Below are positions 32,916-42,700 of a DNA stretch of 61,701 nucleotides, piece after piece (the stretch's first letter is position 1; every line of letters begins with the position of its first letter). A program made the translations under genes and the position numbers. The notes beneath the pieces were generated by a model, which saw nothing but the letters and a program-made list of their open reading frames with translations, was not told the DNA's origin and ran no database searches. Origin of the DNA: Candidatus Peregrinibacteria bacterium GW2011_GWC2_39_14 (lineage in GTDB: Bacteria; Patescibacteriota; Gracilibacteria; UBA1369; UBA12463); the NCBI GenBank assembly GCA_000993595.1, contig LBWJ01000009.1, positions 69,935 through 131,635 of the forward strand, written 5' to 3'.

Positions 32916-34157
32916 ATGGAAAACGAAAAACTACAACAATTAAAGGATTCGATTCTGTCGGGCAATGTGCCTCAGCTTGTGCTTAGCACAATCAGCCTTG
33001 CGATTGATATGAGATCCAGCGATATCCACATTGAACCGCAAAAGAATCACGTAAATATAAGATTCAGAATTGATGGCGTTCTTAGTCCAATCGTCGAATA
33101 TCCGATCAATATGCACCCTGCCGTGATTTCAAGAATCAAGATTATGTCGGAATTAAAGATCGATGAACAGAGGGTTCCTCAAGATGGAAGGACGCACGTT
33201 ACAACAAAGGATAATAGAAGCATGGATCTTCGTGTCTCCACACTTCCAACTGTAAACGGTGAAAAAGTTGTAATGAGAATTCAGGATAAATCAAAGAAAA
33301 TTCCGGATTTGGGCGAACTTGGGATTGAAGAAACAAATCTTAAATATTTTGAAGAAGCGCTTACGGCTCCAAATGGAATTATTCTCACAACCGGACCTAC
33401 GGGTTCCGGTAAAACAACAACTTTGTATTCCGCGTTAAGCCGCTTAAACAAGCCGGAAGTTAATATTTTAACAATTGAAGACCCGGTTGAAATCCAGATG
33501 GAAGGTTTGAATCAAAGTCAGGTTCATCCGGACATAAATTACACATTTGCAGGAGGTCTCAGATGCGCACTTCGCCAAGATCCAAACATCATAATGGTGG
33601 GTGAAATCCGTGATAAAGAAACTGCGGATATTGCAATGGAAGCTTCTTTAACAGGTCATTTGGTTCTCTCAACAATACACACAAACAGCGCAATTGAAAC
33701 AATCACTCGTATTATAAATATGGGAATTCCGGATTATTTGATTCCTGCGACGGTTGAATTGATTATTGCACAGAGACTTGTAAGAAGGCTTTGTGACTGC
33801 AAAAAACCGATTGAACCTTCACCTGAACACAAAATACGCGTTGATAAAGTTCTCGCAAATATGCCGGATACGATTAAAAATGCGCATAAAGAATTGTTTG
33901 AAAAAATACAATTTTTTGGACCTGTTGGATGCGAAAAATGTGGCGGAATCGGATATCTTGGCCGCGTTGGTTTATATGAAATGTTGAAAATGCATGACAA
34001 TATCAGAAGACTTATTTTGGAAGGAAAAACATCAATAGATATTGAAATAGAAGCCTTAAAACTTGGAATGCTAACACTTGAATATGATGGAATTTTTAAA
34101 GCCTTGAAAGGCGTCACATCTGTTGAAGAAATTTATCGCGTAGCAAGAAAAAGCTAA
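32916..34157 (+). CDS. pilB: Type IV pilus assembly ATPase PilB/GspE
   Basis: 413 aa. Walker A GPTGSGKTTTLYS near residue 159, Asp box TIEDPVEIQ, Walker B with IIMVGEIRDKETADIA, His box GHLVLSTIHTNSA, and a zinc site from CDCKK and CEKCGG. It powers pilin polymerisation at the cytoplasmic face. It lacks the N-terminal MshEN-type domain of longer PilB proteins (about 560 aa), so it is closer to the short GspE core. The last base of its stop is the first base of the pilC ATG, giving translational coupling. Confidence 0.95.
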   Translation: MENEKLQQLKDSILSGNVPQLVLSTISLAIDMRSSDIHIEPQKNHVNIRFRIDGVLSPIVEYPINMHPAVISRIKIMSELKIDEQRVPQDGRTHVTTKDNRSMDLRVSTLPTVNGEKVVMRIQDKSKKIPDLGELGIEETNLKYFEEALTAPNGIILTTGPTGSGKTTTLYSALSRLNKPEVNILTIEDPVEIQMEGLNQSQVHPDINYTFAGGLRCALRQDPNIIMVGEIRDKETADIAMEASLTGHLVLSTIHTNSAIETITRIINMGIPDYLIPATVELIIAQRLVRRLCDCKKPIEPSPEHKIRVDKVLANMPDTIKNAHKELFEKIQFFGPVGCEKCGGIGYLGRVGLYEMLKMHDNIRRLILEGKTSIDIEIEALKLGMLTLEYDGIFKALKGVTSVEEIYRVARKS

Positions 34158-35470
34158 TGGAAAACAATGTAAACAAATTGGGACTGGAAGGATTAAACGA
34201 CACATTCAAAATGGGCGGTAATGATCCAAAGCCTGCCACAAGCCAAAATCCAACATTGAATAATATTTCTTTTGACGGAGATGCACCGATTATTTTGAAT
34301 ATTTCAAGTGGCTCTGTTCCAAAAAAACTAATTCAGCTTGAAAAATTAAAGCAGATGAAGTTCACAGGAAATCCTGTTATCGACTTCTTTTATAAAGCAA
34401 ATGATTATCTTATTTCACATACGAAAATTAAGGCGGTGGATTTGTCTACGTTCTTCAGATTGCTCGCAATCATGATTAATGCCGGTGTTCCGCTTATTAA
34501 AGCGCTTGATACTTTGGCCGAACAGAACGCCAGCAACGTTAGGCTTGGAAAAATAGTTTATGATTTAGCGCGAAAAGTCGAACAAGGTAAAAGCTTGTCT
34601 GACTCGATGAAGTTATATGCTGATGTTTTTGATGAATCAGAAGTTGGCATGGTAAAAAGCGGTGAAGCTTCGGGTCAACTTGTAAAAACTTTGTCGAATA
34701 TTGCCGGACATTTGGAAAAAAGTGTTGCGCTTGGGTCAAAACTCAAAGGCGCGATGATTTATCCGATTGTTATTTTGGTGGTTTTGGCTGCGGTTGTAAC
34801 AGCACTTATGATGTTTGTTATCCCGGGGATGAAAGACTTTTTCATGCAATCCGGCGGACAAGAGCTTCCTGCAATCACACAGGTTGTTATAGGACTCAGT
34901 AATTTTATGATCGCATATTGGTATTTACTTTTTGGTGGTATTTTTGGAGCGATTTTCCTTTTTGCAGGATGGAAAAAAACTGCAACAGGAAAATATCTTT
35001 GGGATGGTTTTGTGCTTAAGCTTCCTGTTATTGGAAACCTTGTAAAGAAAACCGTTTTGGCTGAATTTGCAAAAGCCTTTAGTGATTTGATCGGCGCAGG
35101 AATTCCTTTAATCAGTGCTCTCAAGATTATCGCGAACTCAACAAAAAATTCGATTTATAAAGAAAAGATAACCATGGCGGCAAAAGATATTGAACAAGGT
35201 ATCCCGCTCGCGGAAACATTTAATGATCCAAAATTAATTCCTCCAATGTTGACGGATATGATTGCAATTGGTGAACAAACCGCTCAGCTTGAAAATGTCA
35301 CGGAAAAAGTCGCGGGATTTTATGAAGAAGAAGTTGATAACATGGTAAAGGGCTTGCTCAAGGGCTTTGAGCCGTTGATTATGGTTGTGATGGGTATTGT
35401 CGTCGGTGGAATCGTCGCGGCAATTATGCTTCCAATTATGCAGATGTCTTCCAGCACTGGAAACATGTAG
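34157..35470 (+). CDS. pilC: Type IV pilus inner-membrane platform protein PilC/GspF
   Basis: 437 aa. An N-terminal disordered ~90 residues, then two GspF domains: about 100-220 (FFRLLAIMINAGVPLIKAL; MVKSGEASGQL) and about 300-425 (FSDLIGAGIPLISALKII; MIAIGEQTAQLENV). Three membrane helices fit the family (LVVLAAVVTALMMFVI, then WYLLFGGIFGAIFLF, and the C-terminal LIMVVMGIVVGGIVAAIML). It couples the ATPase to pilin extraction from the membrane. The extra N-terminal region is unusual. Confidence 0.94.
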   Translation: MENNVNKLGLEGLNDTFKMGGNDPKPATSQNPTLNNISFDGDAPIILNISSGSVPKKLIQLEKLKQMKFTGNPVIDFFYKANDYLISHTKIKAVDLSTFFRLLAIMINAGVPLIKALDTLAEQNASNVRLGKIVYDLARKVEQGKSLSDSMKLYADVFDESEVGMVKSGEASGQLVKTLSNIAGHLEKSVALGSKLKGAMIYPIVILVVLAAVVTALMMFVIPGMKDFFMQSGGQELPAITQVVIGLSNFMIAYWYLLFGGIFGAIFLFAGWKKTATGKYLWDGFVLKLPVIGNLVKKTVLAEFAKAFSDLIGAGIPLISALKIIANSTKNSIYKEKITMAAKDIEQGIPLAETFNDPKLIPPMLTDMIAIGEQTAQLENVTEKVAGFYEEEVDNMVKGLLKGFEPLIMVVMGIVVGGIVAAIMLPIMQMSSSTGNM

Positions 35471-35498
35471 GAACTTTATAAAATATTCTGAAGTTGAT

Positions 35499-35514
35499 AA
35501 ACTTTATAAAGTTT
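35499..35514 (+). terminator. Possible weak AT-rich terminator after pilC
   Basis: AAACTTTATAAAGTTT palindrome followed by TAATTTT, 29 bases after the pilC stop. The weak stem may allow partial read-through to the pilin gene. Confidence 0.3.
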
Positions 35515-35557
35515 TAATTTTGAAAATATAAAAATCTATGGACTTTTATAGACGGCA

Positions 35558-35566
35558 TGATAAAAT
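35558..35566 (+). promoter_or_regulatory. Extended -10 (TGATAAAAT) of the pilin gene
   Basis: TG, one base, TAAAAT, 32 bases before the pilin ATG at 35599. A separate promoter would allow a higher pilin level than the assembly genes. Confidence 0.45.
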
Positions 35567-35598
35567 GTTATTTAGTTAAAAAAATAACCCTCACAAAA

Positions 35599-36099
35599 AT
35601 GTCTAACAAAAAAGGTTTCACGCTTATTGAGCTGTTGATCGTCATTGTGATCATCGGTATTTTGAGCGTAGCGATTGGACCGAAGCTTATGAATTATCCA
35701 AAAAAGGCAAGAGATGTGCAAGGAAAATCTAACGTAGCCGCTATTGCTAGCGCAATAGATATTCTAGCAACCACGGCTCCCCCAGCTACAATCGCGGGAT
35801 GTGTCGCTGCCAATAGTCCCGCTGGCTTATCAACTATTTTATCTCAAATCCCAAAAAATCCCAACAAAGGTCTTGCGAGTGCGATGTTTGGTAGCTCATG
35901 CGAATATTATGTTTCTTTAGTTAGTGATATTGGGACGAGTGGAGATAAAATTTCTTATGTTGTTTCTACTACAATGGAATTAACTGAAAATGGAAATATA
36001 GATTGTTCAGCTGCTGCCGCTCCAAACACTCATGATCTTATTAAAGGTCTCACAACCGGTGCGACTGGAGGTTGCTACATGGTTAAAAATGCTCTGTAA
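35599..36099 (+). CDS. Type IV prepilin-like protein
   Basis: 166 aa. The start at 35599 gives a short basic leader MSNKKG, a prepilin peptidase site before F, and the hydrophobic GFTLIELLIVIVIIGILSV with the conserved Glu at position +5. The rest is a small pilin head with three or more Cys residues able to form disulfides. It is likely the major or a minor pilin assembled by PilB/PilC. No prepilin peptidase (PilD) or retraction ATPase (PilT) gene is in the window. A strong terminator follows. Confidence 0.93.
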   Translation: MSNKKGFTLIELLIVIVIIGILSVAIGPKLMNYPKKARDVQGKSNVAAIASAIDILATTAPPATIAGCVAANSPAGLSTILSQIPKNPNKGLASAMFGSSCEYYVSLVSDIGTSGDKISYVVSTTMELTENGNIDCSAAAAPNTHDLIKGLTTGATGGCYMVKNAL

Positions 36100-36126
36100 G
36101 TAATCAACCTAAAAACAATCAACTCA

Positions 36127-36154
36127 AACCGCTCTCTCAAAAGGGCGGTTTTTT
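36127..36154 (+). terminator. Intrinsic terminator of the pilin gene
   Basis: AACCGC pairs with GCGGTT around a 12-base loop, followed by TTTTTT overlap and A. It lies 28 bases after the pilin stop. Confidence 0.85.
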
Positions 36155-36226
36155 ATTGCGCAGTTTTCCCGCAATTTGATTTAAAAACGGTTTCTGATAT
36201 TATTGAAGTAATTTAACCCCATTTGT

Positions 36227-36601
36227 ATGTTTATTTTCCCATTGCTGATGGTCGTTCTGTGCCTTGTTGGGCTCGGACTTTTCATCAGCGCGTTCGTGTC
36301 TATTCTTAAAAACGCAGAGATAGAAAGGAATTTTAAGCCAATGTGGCTAACGTTTTTATGTTTAACCGGACCGATTGGTGGAGTCACCTACTTCTTCATG
36401 TTCAAAAAGACAGCTCTTGCATGGGTTGGGCTCGTTGTCGCGATTTTATTTATTGTAATGTATTTTGTGACAATTATTGCCGCCGTTGGATATTCCGCGA
36501 GCAAGGCAAATGATGCCTTCAAATTGCAAAAAAATGTTCAATTTAACCTTGATTCATCGAAAAAAAGCAACAATTTTGAGTTCGATGATTATATGCAATA
36601 A
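36227..36601 (+). CDS. Small integral membrane protein, 124 aa
   Basis: Two N-terminal hydrophobic helices, then a third and fourth (LLMVVLCLVGLGLFISAFV; MWLTFLCLTGPIGGVTYFF; WVGLVVAILFIVMYFVTII) and a polar C-terminal tail (KKSNNFEFDDYMQ). No family recognised. It sits between the pilin terminator and the surface-protein operon, with its own terminator at 36625-36669. The leader carries TTTAACCCC before the start. It could support pilus or surface-protein assembly by position only. Confidence 0.7.
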   Translation: MFIFPLLMVVLCLVGLGLFISAFVSILKNAEIERNFKPMWLTFLCLTGPIGGVTYFFMFKKTALAWVGLVVAILFIVMYFVTIIAAVGYSASKANDAFKLQKNVQFNLDSSKKSNNFEFDDYMQ

Positions 36602-36624
36602 CATCTGACGTTTTTGTCAACCGT

Positions 36625-36669
36625 AAATGCCACGTTTTTGGCTTACTGCCTTTAAAAAGTGGCATTTTT
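36625..36669 (+). terminator. Intrinsic terminator after the 36227 gene
   Basis: AAATGCCAC pairs with GTGGCATTT across a 25-base loop, and the T-run continues to 36669. The -35 of the next promoter overlaps its start-side flank. Confidence 0.75.
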
Positions 36670-36679
36670 CGTGTATAAT
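36651..36679 (+). promoter_or_regulatory. Promoter of the giant surface-protein operon
   Basis: TTTAAA (36651-36656), 17 bases, TATAAT (36674-36679), 27 bases before the ATG at 36707. AGGAAAG in the leader (36692) is one of the few purine-rich, Shine-Dalgarno-like stretches in the window. Confidence 0.6.
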
Positions 36680-36706
36680 ATAAAGAAGTATAGGAAAGAC
36701 AAAAAA

Positions 36707-39700
36707 ATGCACACAAAAATAAAAACTTTGTTGACTTTAAACCGACTAATTTCGGCATTCATCGTGGTATCTCTTGTTCTGACTCAGGTCATCGAAATAC
36801 AAACGGTTTCGGCTTTTAACTTATATCCAAGAGTTGATGCGGAGGAAAGTTTTATGGCTCCGAAAAATATCGAACATTCAGATATGGTCGCTGTGCTTGT
36901 TTCCAAGGATATTTATGATAATGGCGACGACTTTGAGGGCTTGAATGAAAAATATGATGGGCTTAAAAATAATACGGTTAAATATCGCGTCGAGAGATAT
37001 GCGGAAGATATTGCCAAAGTTTTGCCTAAAACTAAGGTAAAAATTATAATTGTTGAAAATAATACAGACGCACCAAGAAAAATTTATGAAGTTTTGGATA
37101 AGCTTTATTTTGAAGGAGAAGAGGTGAAAAATACAGTCGCACAGCTTCGCGGGATTGTTTTAATCGGTAATATTCCGCTTCCTGAAGTTGAAAAAGCCGG
37201 AAAAAAGTTTACTACAATTTTCCCTTATACGGATTTTGATGAGCGTGCATATGTTTATGATTATACGAAAAATGCGTTTGTTTCAAATCCTTCTTCGCTT
37301 GATCCCACTGCGGACGTTTGGCATGGCGTGATTCCGGGAACTCCGGATGAAATCGCGACTTATCTTGATAAAAACCATTTGTATCACACGGGAAATAAAG
37401 ATTTTACGGACTTTGAACAAAAGATTTTTTATGCGGATTTGAATCGTGAAAACGAAACAATGACGCGCGCAATGTATAAAAATTATGAAGAATATACAAA
37501 CAGCCTTGAGAAAATGGCTTATTACAGATACACGAAAGAGTGGCTTATCGATTTGATGAAGAAGTTTAACGAATCGATTGCGGCGGATGTTGAGATGGAC
37601 ACCGCGGATCAAGAAGTGCCGGCGGCAAGCGCAGGTCAAAAAATTAAATCAAATGGCAAATTACAGTCCATTGCTGAACTTACAAAAAGCTCAAACGACA
37701 ATCTTAAAAAAGCGCTTACGCAAGGCACGGACATAAGCATTCCGGATATATTCACAAAATTTTTGGTTGAAAAATATGCGTTTCCTTATTATAAACTTTT
37801 CGAAAAACATTTGTCCGAAGTTAATGATTTTGTTGCAGGATCCGGCAGATGGAACGAATCAAGCGTTGATACCGCTATCAGCTTGATAAGCAAAAAAGAC
37901 CTTGATAGTCGCGAATTCTTGAAGCAAATCAATAATTCGGTTGAAAAGAAAGTTGATGAAATTGTTGAAAAATTACAAAAACCAATTCCACTGATTAGAT
38001 ACGTTGAAGTTTCCGGATATACAAATTTACAGCACGATGCGACCGGGAACATCGTCAAAAGAGAAGCTCAGATGAATCTTGGATTTAAAAATTCCGAGAT
38101 GTCTAAATCAAGCAAAGCTGAGGCGTGTCTTTTCCCCTATTTTAACGATAGCAAGAACTTGGTATTTTTGAGCAATGGTCTTGACCATTACATGAAAGAC
38201 GATGGCTGGAAATCTTATATAAACGGTGTTTCTTATGAAAATTTGAATTCTGCGGAACAATGCTCTCTTTGGCGTGGAAATGTTTCGAATGACGATTCTA
38301 AAGCTGCAAAAATGCTGCGCACGGGAAACTTATCTACATTGAATACGTATGAATATCCAAAAGAATCACTCGCTGACCCAAAGAAACCGCCTACCCCAAG
38401 AAAATCTCCAAGCATTGGGGTTAATGCCAAGGTAATTGATAAGGCGTCTCTTAATGCGCTTGGGATTTCAGGAGGCTATGAATATGGGTTCTTGGTCGCG
38501 CCTGATTTAAAAACCGGTGTGCCGGCAGTTTATGCAGAAGCCGCAAATGACGTTAGCAAGATTTTAGCCGAAGGCGACGTTTTGCTCAGCATAGATGGTA
38601 AAAAACTAACTCAATCTTATGACGTTGCGGAAGCTATGAAGCCTCATCACCCGGATATTTATAAAGTTACATTTGGCTCAAATGGCTTGCCTGATAAAGC
38701 ATATGACACCGCTGAAGTTGAGTTCTGGCAAAAATCTTCAGGCAAAATTACGAAGGCTAATATTGGAATAATTGATGCAAATAGCGGTAATGATTATGCA
38801 AGAAAACCGTGGGAAGTTTATGAAAATAGACCTTGGTCTGCTGATTGTTATGCTGTAAACATGACTACGCCGGAAAAATGTTTTCCTTCTTTTGCGACAA
38901 TCCCGGTTTATGACGAAGCCGGCGCTTATGCTACCAAAAATGAATCAAAAGATTATTTAAAAAGCCAATCTTCTTATAGAGCTTGCTATGATTTTAATAT
39001 TTATGAGTCCCCTGCGAATAGCAATGCCGATGTTTCCGCAAGACACATTGGAATGGCACAATATTTATATGAAGCGAAATTGCGTGACGATACGTCCTTA
39101 TACGCATATGTTCCCGGAGTCGGTGAAGATCCTTGGCTTTGTGGCGGAGTCACATATCGAAGCAATTCTTACATAAAGAATTCCGGTAAATATGGCCCTG
39201 CAAAAGCCGGAGAAGTGCCGAAAGCTCCCACTCAAGACCCAAAATATCTTCCTTTAACATGGGATAATAAATTTACTCTTTTTGATTTGTTGAAAATTTA
39301 TGCAAGCTCGCAAAATCTTGCACCTATTGGCTTTGACGGCTTTAAAAGCAAATTTCTTGAAACTGCAAAAACGGAAATTATTTCAATTTCGATGAAAGCT
39401 GATGGCGGGTTTGAATCTAAATTCATAAAGCCTGATGTTTTTGTTTTACTTGAGCCACATTTTTATCCTGATGATCAAAATCCAAAAACAATTTCCAGCA
39501 TAATTCGACATAAAAATCCTACAAATGAAATGCTTGGCATGCAATTAAAATCCAAGTCCGCGGAAGCATTGCCAATCGACGATCCAAGATACGTTACTTT
39601 CAAAAATAAACTTGATAACAAAGAAACCACTTTACTTTATCCGAACGCGTTTGTCGCAACCACATACGATAATTTGCTTATCCAGTTAAAAAGCACGGAA

Positions 39701-42700
39701 TCGGATCTCGCAAAACTTTCGGGTGAAAATTATGACGGAGTTTTAACAAGTATTTTGCAAAATGGCGTTGAAGCTTATTCAAAAGATAACGGAAGACTGC
39801 TTGGAACTTTTGACATTGTTGATGAAAATAAGGCCAAAGACGCTGTTGCTTGGAAAAATATGAACATTGATGAAAAACATGCTTATATGATTCAGACGTC
39901 TTCAAATCCGGAAAAACCTTATGAAGTCATGTACCTCAACGCAAAGGGTGGAAATGATTTTATTGATATAAATTTCAACGGCAATGCTCCAAAAAAAGAT
40001 TCTGACGATGAATATAACGAGTTGATTTCACAGGTTAAACTTGATGCAGAAGATAAGAAAATAGAAGGAGAGCAAGCCGCGGCAGAAGCGCTAAGTGCCG
40101 CTATTCCTAACGCTAAAGACGCTCTCACGAAAGATGCGGCAAATAAATATACAAAGCCATATAAATATAATGGCCAAGATGCGGTTATAATTTTTAAATG
40201 GGTTCCTGCGGTTATGCAATGGGTCAAAGATTTGCAAAAACAAGCCGGACAGACTTTGTCTTTTGCAAATGGCCCGAGTGATTCCGATGGTTCTGATAAT
40301 TCAAGCAAAGATAGCGCGAGTTTGAAAATCACTCCGGATAGAAATGTTTTGGGCGCTGATGGCGGCGATTCCATAAGCGTGAAAGTTGAAGCAATGAATT
40401 CCAGCGGAAAAATTTCTTCAAAAGACAATGAAACCGCAGTTACATTAAAAATAAATCCTGAAAGTGGACTTGAAACCAGTATAAACGGCGAAGGCTCAGC
40501 GCCTTTGTTTGAAGGTTATGCGACTTTTAATATCACTTCCGGGACTAAAGTTGAGGATTTTACACTCAGTGCGGTTGGAAAAACACCGAACGGAAGAGCA
40601 TTATCTTCAAATGCAATTCAAATGAGCGTCGTTAAGAAGAAAATTTCGATCGTTACGCCTGAAGAGCTTGTTAAGGCTGACAATAAAACTCCATTCACAA
40701 TAAAAGTTAATGTTTATGGCGAAAATGGAAATATTGATGAAAAAGATAGCAGTACTATTGCCTTAAAAGTTTCCGATGAGTCAAAAGGTTTTGTAAAAAT
40801 TTCCAAAGATAAAGTTAAAACAAAAAGTGGCGTTGCTGAGTTTACGGCTTCTCCTACAAATAAATCCGGCATGATTGAATTCACGGCAAGTGTTGATGGC
40901 GGCGGCGCTCCTGATGTGACTTCCGAATTTTCAACGTTGCCGGAAGATCCAACAAAGCTTGAACTCGTTGCTTCACCAAGCATTTTGAAAGCCGGTGGCG
41001 GCAAGACTAAAGTTATAGCTGCTCTATATGACTCTAGTGGGAATATGGCTACCGGAGAGAGCTCTTCGTTCAAATTTGAGATTAACGGGCCTGGAAATAT
41101 AATAGGCGCAAAAGAAACCGTTTCATTCTCGGGACAATCTGAAGTTGAGATTGAATCAACTGCTGAAACCGGAGAAATCAATCTTTCCGTTGAAGCAAAA
41201 TATGGCGAAACTGCTTTAAACAGTACTGTAAAAATTCAATCTAGAAATGATTTGATTATCAGCACTGAAACTTCTTCACCTGAAATATTGGCTAATGGAA
41301 AAGCAAAAACGATAGTTATGGTTTATGCTAAAGATAGTTCCGGAAAAATTATAAATAATTATTATGGGCCTATTACATTTGCTCCTGATGATAGCTCTTT
41401 TGGAAATGTTACTGAAAATACTTCAACTGAAATCCAAAATGGAATGGCTTCTTCTGAATTTATGGCATCTAAAAAAGCCGGGACTGTAAAAATTGGAACC
41501 TCTGTTCCCGGGTTTGATCCCGTAATCACGGAAATAAAAACACTTCCGCTCGCGCCTCATTCCGTGATTGTCACTTCTGATAAAAATTCGTTAATAAGCG
41601 ATGGCGTAAGCACTGCAACGTTAAAAGTAAACCTTCTTGATGAGAATAAAAACGTTATCAATGATGGCAAATATGCCGTTCAATTAAAACTCACAAATGA
41701 CACAAAGAATTATGGCAAATTTGCCGGTTCCGGAGCCATAAATCAGGCAACCGTGAATTATGAAAATGGAGCCGGACAAATTGATATTGCTTCAACTTTG
41801 ATAAGTGGATCAATGCATATAATCGCAAGCTCAGGCAGTCTTGAAAAATCAGCCGTAGAAATATTCTCAGCAAAGAGGTTTTTTGCAACAGATCTTGATT
41901 CAAAATTCCTAGGATCGCTTTATGCAACTGTTCTTGGTGATAATTTTGGAGATTTAACCGGTCAAAACTCGCTTGCCAAAAAAATGCTTGTTAATGGGAA
42001 GACTCAGGCTGTTATGACGAGCCTTTCCGCAGACTGGATCCCTCAAAACGGCTATGGATTCACAGGTCAAAACAAATATGCAATGCTTCTTGCCGGTGGA
42101 AATATCGTTGGTGAAGCAACGTTACCATACATTTCCGAGTATGCGCTTGTTCTTGGAGATCCAACTATAAGACTTTCTCCTAATCAAATTTCACAAACAG
42201 GATATACAAAAGATCTTGGTCAACAAATATACGCAGGGAGCGATAAAATTCAATCAATTATTCCAATTGACTATAATTCCGATAAAAAGAATGACTTATT
42301 TGTGGCTTATGAAAGCGGAAAAATAAGATTGCTTGAAAATGTTGGCGGAAATGAAAAATTCAAGAATCGCGGAATAATTCTTGATGTTGTTAATGGAATA
42401 AATTATGCGACTGCCTCTGATATCAACAATGATGGGCAAACTGATTTCGTTGTCGCAACAAAACGCGGGTGTAAAAAAGAAGATGTTTGCGTAGATTTGT
42501 ATAAAAATAATAACGGCTATTTTACGCGGGAAAATTTCCCAATCAAAACATCAAAACGCGTGAATATGATTGTGGCTGAAGACTTTAACAAAGATGGATT
42601 TAAAGATTTGGCCGTATCTGACAGCGTTGGAACGGTCCGAATTTTCTATAACAACAATGGAAATATCGCTTCCGTTGGACAAAAACTTGGTAATCTTGGA

